This document shows, one piece after another, positions 40,487 through 43,534 of a DNA stretch of 43,534 bases. The stretch lies in contig DAOTVZ010000048.1 of assembly GCA_034436045.1 (NCBI GenBank), forward strand, positions 1 to 43,534, written 5' to 3'. The stretch's first letter is position 1. Each line of letters opens with the position of its first letter. The DNA comes from H111-94 sp034436045. Its GTDB lineage: Bacteria > Chloroflexota > Ktedonobacteria > Ktedonobacterales > Ktedonobacteraceae. A program made the translations under genes and the position numbers. The notes beneath the pieces are model-generated. The model was not told where the DNA came from. It worked only from the letters and a program-made list of their open reading frames with translations, and ran no database searches.

Positions 40487-40533
40487 GGGGCATCCAGAAG
40501 GGAAGGCCGGAGGGATGCCTCTTCTTCTTTTCT
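40487..40533 (+). terminator. Terminator after tRNA-Leu
   Basis: GGGGCATCC / GGATGCCTC, 9-bp stem (one G-T), 17-nt loop, followed by the T-rich run TTCTTCTTTTCT. Probably only partial before tRNA-Val, or the two tRNAs are separated by it. Confidence 0.65.
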
Positions 40534-40539
40534 AGTATT

Positions 40540-40613
40540 GGGCGATTAGCTCAGCCGGTTAGAGCGGCTGCTTTACACGCAGTAGGTCGGGGGTTCGAAT
40601 CCCTCATCGCCCA
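40540..40613 (+). tRNA. tRNA-Val (anticodon TAC)
   Basis: 74 nt. Acceptor GGGCGAT/ATCGCCC, D arm GCTC/GAGC, anticodon stem GCTGC/GCAGT with loop TTTACAC (TAC at 40574-40576), T arm with TTCGAAT, discriminator A. Marks the start of a region with different composition. Confidence 0.95.
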
Positions 40614-40664
40614 CTTCCCATTCACCTTGAACTGGCTTGGCAAGCCGCTCTAGCTAGCGTTGTA

Positions 40665-41564
40665 TCAACTTACCTTTTCAGGTTTTTTGTCCGAATTTTC
40701 CGCTTTAGAACTACTGACTTCCTCTTTTTGGCTCTCTTCGCTCGCTTCCTTGACGAGGCGCTGGTACTCTTTAAAGAGGGGGTTGGTAGACTCCTGCAAG
40801 TCTAGTACAAAGCGTAACAGGTTGTCTTCTTCCTGTGGTACTGCGACCTGTTTGAAGCCCATACCTCTTGCTATTCTAATGCCGTCCTGCGTTCTGCTGG
40901 TTCCGTAGAACCGCTTTATGATGATGCCTTTCCTTGCCAGCGTCTCTACAAAATCGATGGCTCCTGCTATCAACCTTGCCCCATAGAGTTTGCTTTTCTT
41001 CGTATCCTGTTTGGCACCGATAATCACGAATACGTTGTCAGCTTCTCCTGGCTTGAATTGTGTGATGTATTGTGGTGCTAATACCTCTGTTCGGAAACGT
41101 GACTCTGCCATACCTGCCATGATCTTATCAATGGCTTCTTGTTTCAGTGGGAATAAGCCAACATATCCCACAATAATATTGTCCTGTTTGAGGACATGAA
41201 AGATTTGTGGGTTAGCTCTCCATTGTGCCATGCGTTGCTCTAGTCGAGCTTCTCTATTTTTGCTGCTGCCAACGTTGCCGAATAGTTCGGCGTTGAGGTC
41301 AACTATGCCTTCTATGTCTTCCTCAGTGGCAACCTCAAAGGTTGTTGTATCGGTGGCATATTGCAGGATAAAAGCCTCTTGAGCTTTTGCTAACCTGTCT
41401 ACGTCTTCTTTTGAGTAGTACCCGTCAGTTCTGTTCGGCGGGGTTATTTTTTTGATCTGCCCTCTTTCTACCATATCATAAAAGGTTGACCTGGGCATGT
41501 GCAGTTTCTTGATTGCCTGTCCTGCTGTGTAGTAGCCCTTTGGTGGCGGTGATGTTCTTCCCAT
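40665..41564 (-). CDS. HTH (MerR/excisionase-like) DNA-binding protein with GNAT-like domain
   Basis: 299 residues from the ATG at 41562-41564 with AAGGAAA upstream; the frame is open for 49 more codons without a ribosome site. Residues about 10-60 resemble the MerR/excisionase winged helix (YYTAGQAIKKLHMPRSTFYDMVERGQIKKI). Residues about 75-250 have an acetyltransferase-like pattern (ATEEDIEGIVDLNAELF, NIIVGYVGLFPL, DGIRIARGMGFKQV). The tail is a charged low-complexity stretch. Composition (more A/T) differs from the chromosome to the left. Possibly a regulator of the mobile region. Family not confirmed. Confidence 0.6.
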   Translation of the reverse strand: MGRTSPPPKGYYTAGQAIKKLHMPRSTFYDMVERGQIKKITPPNRTDGYYSKEDVDRLAKAQEAFILQYATDTTTFEVATEEDIEGIVDLNAELFGNVGSSKNREARLEQRMAQWRANPQIFHVLKQDNIIVGYVGLFPLKQEAIDKIMAGMAESRFRTEVLAPQYITQFKPGEADNVFVIIGAKQDTKKSKLYGARLIAGAIDFVETLARKGIIIKRFYGTSRTQDGIRIARGMGFKQVAVPQEEDNLLRFVLDLQESTNPLFKEYQRLVKEASEESQKEEVSSSKAENSDKKPEKVS

Positions 41565-41615
41565 TATTTCCTTATGCTCCTTTTTTTGTTGAGGAAAAGC
41601 TTTTTGTATAAGACA

Positions 41616-41624
41616 ATTATAACA
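41616..41624 (-). promoter_or_regulatory. Extended -10 promoter for the HTH-GNAT gene
   Basis: Minus strand TGT-TATAAT (TATAAT 41621-41616), 52 nt before the start codon; a weak -35 TTTTCC lies 18 nt further upstream. Confidence 0.55.
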
Positions 41625-41661
41625 CAGTTTGGACAATTTGGAAAATTCGGCCTTTGAACAG

Positions 41662-41690
41662 TTGACACATGGCGGGTTATCGAGTATACT
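41662..41690 (+). promoter_or_regulatory. Strong promoter for the Cys-rich protein/lysozyme-like/sigma genes
   Basis: TTGACA (41662-41667), 17-nt spacer, TATACT (41685-41690). Best match to the consensus in the window. Divergent to the promoter at 41616-41624. Confidence 0.8.
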
Positions 41691-41740
41691 CTGTTTAGAC
41701 AGTCCGTACAATTAGATAATTTAAATCATTCGGCATAAGT

Positions 41741-41799
41741 TGCTGGCCCTGGTCTGGTATACCTGAGCCAGCGTTGAGGTGCTCGTCCGTAGGTTTGGC
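41741..41799 (+). repeat. Leader motif, copy 1 (5' of the Cys-rich protein gene)
   Basis: 59 nt, starts TGCTGGCCCTGG and ends GTCCGTAGGTTTGGC; matches copy 2 at about 53 of 59 positions. GCTGGC pairs with GCCAGC 20-odd nt later. It lies in the 5' leader, ending just before AAGGAGGTG. Confidence 0.8.
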
Positions 41800-41814
41800 T
41801 AAGGAGGTGAAACG

Positions 41815-41952
41815 ATGCGCTTATTCTACTGGCTGTGCGCGGTGATGGGTCTGTCTACTCCGTGCGATTCCTGTGGCTATTATAAATGCTCGTATTGCGG
41901 GCATTGCCACAACCCTTCGTGTGATGCGTATGATGCTTCTTGTATGGTCTAA
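41815..41952 (+). CDS. 45-residue Cys-rich small protein
   Basis: ATG with AAGGAGGTG 5 nt upstream, a near-ideal ribosome site. Contains eight Cys: Cys8, Cys17, Cys20, Cys25, Cys28, Cys31, Cys36 and Cys43, in a pattern CxxC-x4-CxxC-xx-C with GYYKCSYCGHCHNPSC. Looks like a small metal-binding (zinc-ribbon or metallothionein-like) protein. No family recognised. Too short for ordinary gene finding. Confidence 0.65.
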   Translation: MRLFYWLCAVMGLSTPCDSCGYYKCSYCGHCHNPSCDAYDASCMV

Positions 41953-41958
41953 AAAGTA

Positions 41959-42016
41959 TGCTGGCCCTGGTCTGCTCACCTGAGCCAGCGTTGAGATGCT
42001 AGTCCGTAGGTTTGGC
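41959..42016 (+). repeat. Leader motif, copy 2 (5' of the lysozyme-like gene)
   Basis: 58 nt, begins TGCTGGCCCTGGTCTG and ends GTCCGTAGGTTTGGC. Differs from copy 1 by a one-base gap and about five substitutions, four of them in one short stretch. Confidence 0.8.
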
Positions 42017-42072
42017 GCTAGGCTCATTACTACTATGGCACGTTGAGCTTGGCGCTGTCAAGGAGGGTTTTG

Positions 42073-42621
42073 ATGCGTACCTTCTTCCTGCTCGGCGTGC
42101 TGGTCGTCCTACTCTTTGTAGCCGTCCAGTGCGCGCTCCATCCGGTGGCGATGTCTGCACCGTCGTCCCAGTGGTCTCTCGTCGGGCGTCCTTCGCTTTC
42201 GGCTCCCTTCATGGATGAAGTCTTAGCCGCCTATCACTCCCCGGCTGTCGGCCTGGGGTCGGTGTTGTATGCCGACGGTGTCCCGTCCCATCTCGATCCG
42301 GCCTTTGCGCTCGCTTTCTTCTGGCATGAGTCCACCTTTGGCACACAAGGCATTGCACGCTCTACCCATTCGTTGGGCAATATCCGGTGTACGGTGGGCT
42401 ATCCTTCCTGCCTGGATGGCTTCCGCTCCTCTCCTTCCTGGGCGGCGGGGGCTGCCGATTGGTTCCACCTGATGACCTCGGTCTATTTGCCTGCTGGTCG
42501 CTCGACCGTTCCTGCTGTTGTCACTTTGTATACTCCATCTTCTGAGAATGATACCCAAGCGTATATTTTCGCTGTTGAGCATGTGGTCAGTACGTGGCGT
42601 GCTGGTCGCGTGCTGGTCTAA
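42073..42621 (+). CDS. Secreted lysozyme/glucosaminidase-like protein
   Basis: 182 residues from the ATG at 42073, with AAGGAGGG 6 nt upstream. Signal-peptide-like N terminus (MRTFFLLGVLVVLLFVAVQC). The domain about 45-170 shares motifs with the protein at 38917: AFALAFFWHESTFG (candidate catalytic Glu86) against FALAVWWTETNDG, SLGNIR, VGYPSCLDGFRSSPSWAAGAADWF against YGYPSAYDGYTIYPSYADAIIDWF. Probable cell-wall hydrolase, as needed by conjugative or phage-like elements (inference). Confidence 0.7.
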   Translation: MRTFFLLGVLVVLLFVAVQCALHPVAMSAPSSQWSLVGRPSLSAPFMDEVLAAYHSPAVGLGSVLYADGVPSHLDPAFALAFFWHESTFGTQGIARSTHSLGNIRCTVGYPSCLDGFRSSPSWAAGAADWFHLMTSVYLPAGRSTVPAVVTLYTPSSENDTQAYIFAVEHVVSTWRAGRVLV

Positions 42622-42642
42622 GCCTGGAAAGAGGTGCTTGTC

Positions 42643-43534
42643 ATGCATGATCTGTTTTTGTCGGGTACTGATTGGGCTGCGGCACGTGAGGATGCACTCT
42701 CTGGGGCTGATCGGGCCGTTTCGTTGTTGGCTCGTGACCAGTATCTCCGGGTGGTGGCTTGGACGGCTCCCCTGGCGGTTGATGAGGAAGAAGCGCTGCT
42801 CACTTGCCTCTTTTACGGACGCGAGGAACAGCGCAAGTACGCACGTGATCGGCTGATTGAGGGTTATCAACCGCTGGTACTGACGCTCGCTCGTAGTTGG
42901 CTTCGCCGGGTCAAGTCCTTTGATCTCATGGATCTGGTTCAAGAGGGTAATCTTGCTGTCCTTGAGGCGTTGGCATACTACAATGAGACGTGTTGCTTTC
43001 CTCTGAAAGCGCTGGTGATTGTCTCTGTGCGTCGTGCTCTCAATGAGCTTTGCTGGTCTGATGGGATGGTACGGGTACCTGAATATGACCGTGTGTTTCT
43101 CAAGGCACTCAACCGTGCGTTCTCCTCCTTGTTTCAACGCTGTGGGCGTGAGCCATCTCCTGTGGAATTAGCACACGAGATGCAGGTGCCACTTGAGCGC
43201 GTTTTTGAATTGCTGGCTTTGCGTCATTGCCAGGTGATGCGGAGTCTTGAAGGGCTGATAGAGCGCGAGGATGCGCCGGAAGAGTACCTGCCATTGGCTT
43301 CTCCCTTTGCGTCTAGCGCCACTCAAACGCTGCCTGAGTGGAAGGTTGAGCGAGTACGGCAAGCTATGGAAACCTTAACGCCGCGTCAGCGCGAGGTAAT
43401 GCGCCTGCGCTATGGGTTTGCTGAGGTCTATGCAGACAGTGGGATGTCACAAGTGGAAACGGCGCAGTGGTTGGGGGTGACGCAACGGCGTGTGTGTGCG
43501 GCTGAGCAAGCGGCAAAGTATCACCTTCGTGATG
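42643..43534 (+). CDS. Sigma-70 family RNA polymerase sigma factor (partial, runs off right edge)
   Basis: 297 codons visible from the ATG at 42643, AGAGGTG upstream. Region 2-like segment with DLVQEGNLAVLEALAYYNE (about 96-114), region 3-like HTH near 180 (SPVELAHEMQVPLERV), and region 4 LTPRQREVMRLRYGF followed by MSQVETAQWLGVTQRRVCAAEQAAK. The -10 recognition part is short and the N-terminal 60 residues are not family-like. Uses many T-ending codons. May direct transcription of this mobile region, or be an autonomous accessory sigma. Confidence 0.78.
   Translation, partial: MHDLFLSGTDWAAAREDALSGADRAVSLLARDQYLRVVAWTAPLAVDEEEALLTCLFYGREEQRKYARDRLIEGYQPLVLTLARSWLRRVKSFDLMDLVQEGNLAVLEALAYYNETCCFPLKALVIVSVRRALNELCWSDGMVRVPEYDRVFLKALNRAFSSLFQRCGREPSPVELAHEMQVPLERVFELLALRHCQVMRSLEGLIEREDAPEEYLPLASPFASSATQTLPEWKVERVRQAMETLTPRQREVMRLRYGFAEVYADSGMSQVETAQWLGVTQRRVCAAEQAAKYHLRD

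Noticed and set aside
1..43534. CRISPR arrays
   Set aside because: No regularly spaced direct repeats were seen; the only repeats are palindromic units, IS ends and the two-copy leader motif.

Overview
The window looks like chromosome of a filamentous, spore-forming member of the class Ktedonobacteria (phylum Chloroflexota). This is inferred from moderately GC-rich coding with many Asp/Glu/Arg-rich proteins, an ISKra4-type insertion sequence, a bacterial XPB helicase, tandem GT39-like membrane glycosyltransferases, a Ser/Thr kinase with a C-terminal membrane domain, and TGn-TATAAT / TGG-TACAAT extended -10 promoters. The genus cannot be fixed without a database search.

Layout. 1-698 (-) is the start of a gamma-alpha fused 2-oxoacid:ferredoxin oxidoreductase that runs off the left edge. 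A CAT-anticodon tRNA (1125-1197), a type II NADH dehydrogenase, a Dps ferritin and ObgE follow. 5320-10557 is a branched-chain amino acid operon: promoter, an unusually long Leu/Val/Ile-rich leader peptide, a perfect intrinsic terminator (attenuator), then ilvB, ilvN, ilvC and a leuA lacking the leucine-feedback domain. After a cluster of palindromic repeats comes thrB-thrC, coupled by ATGA overlap to the first of two tandem GT39-like membrane glycosyltransferases.

18498-22517 is a sulfur-stress cluster: a promoter embedded in an ATTC/GAAT operator array, an ArsR-rhodanese regulator, a rhodanese-metallo-beta-lactamase fusion (persulfide dioxygenase-like), an MFS transporter and a DoxD/DoxX membrane protein. 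Then come a small membrane protein and a nucleoside phosphorylase, and on the minus strand manA, a thioredoxin-fold protein with SxxC in place of CxxC, an XPB helicase, and an alpha/beta hydrolase with Ala at the nucleophile position. 28570-30991 holds a receiver-GGDEF-like protein and two uncharacterised genes. 31133-32809 is an ISKra4-family insertion sequence with a +1 frame change, sitting just upstream of the tRNA-Lys promoter.

33372-36133 holds a single-domain response regulator, a YtxH-like protein, a convergent pair ended by a 23-bp hairpin, and the most striking locus: an AhpD/carboxymuconolactone-decarboxylase-like gene (34575-35108, -) with an in-frame TGA exactly where the family has the second Cys of CxxC. 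The TGA is followed at bacterial SECIS distance by a perfect stem with a G-starting loop, so it is a strong selenoprotein (CxxU) candidate. miaA, a membrane Ser/Thr kinase and a divergent membrane-anchored lysozyme-like protein follow.

40396-40613 carries tRNA-Leu(GAG) and tRNA-Val(TAC). Beyond tRNA-Val the composition changes (more A/T, T-ending codons) and accessory genes begin: a HTH-GNAT-like protein, a 45-residue Cys-rich protein, a secreted lysozyme-like protein homologous to the one at 38917, and a sigma-70-like factor cut by the right edge. Two genes of this region are each preceded by a copy of a ~58-nt leader motif that I do not recognise; this looks like an integrated element at a tRNA gene.

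Long, mutually unrelated intergenic hairpins (11-33 bp stems), mostly without a U tract, recur after genes across the window and may be a local style of 3' end.
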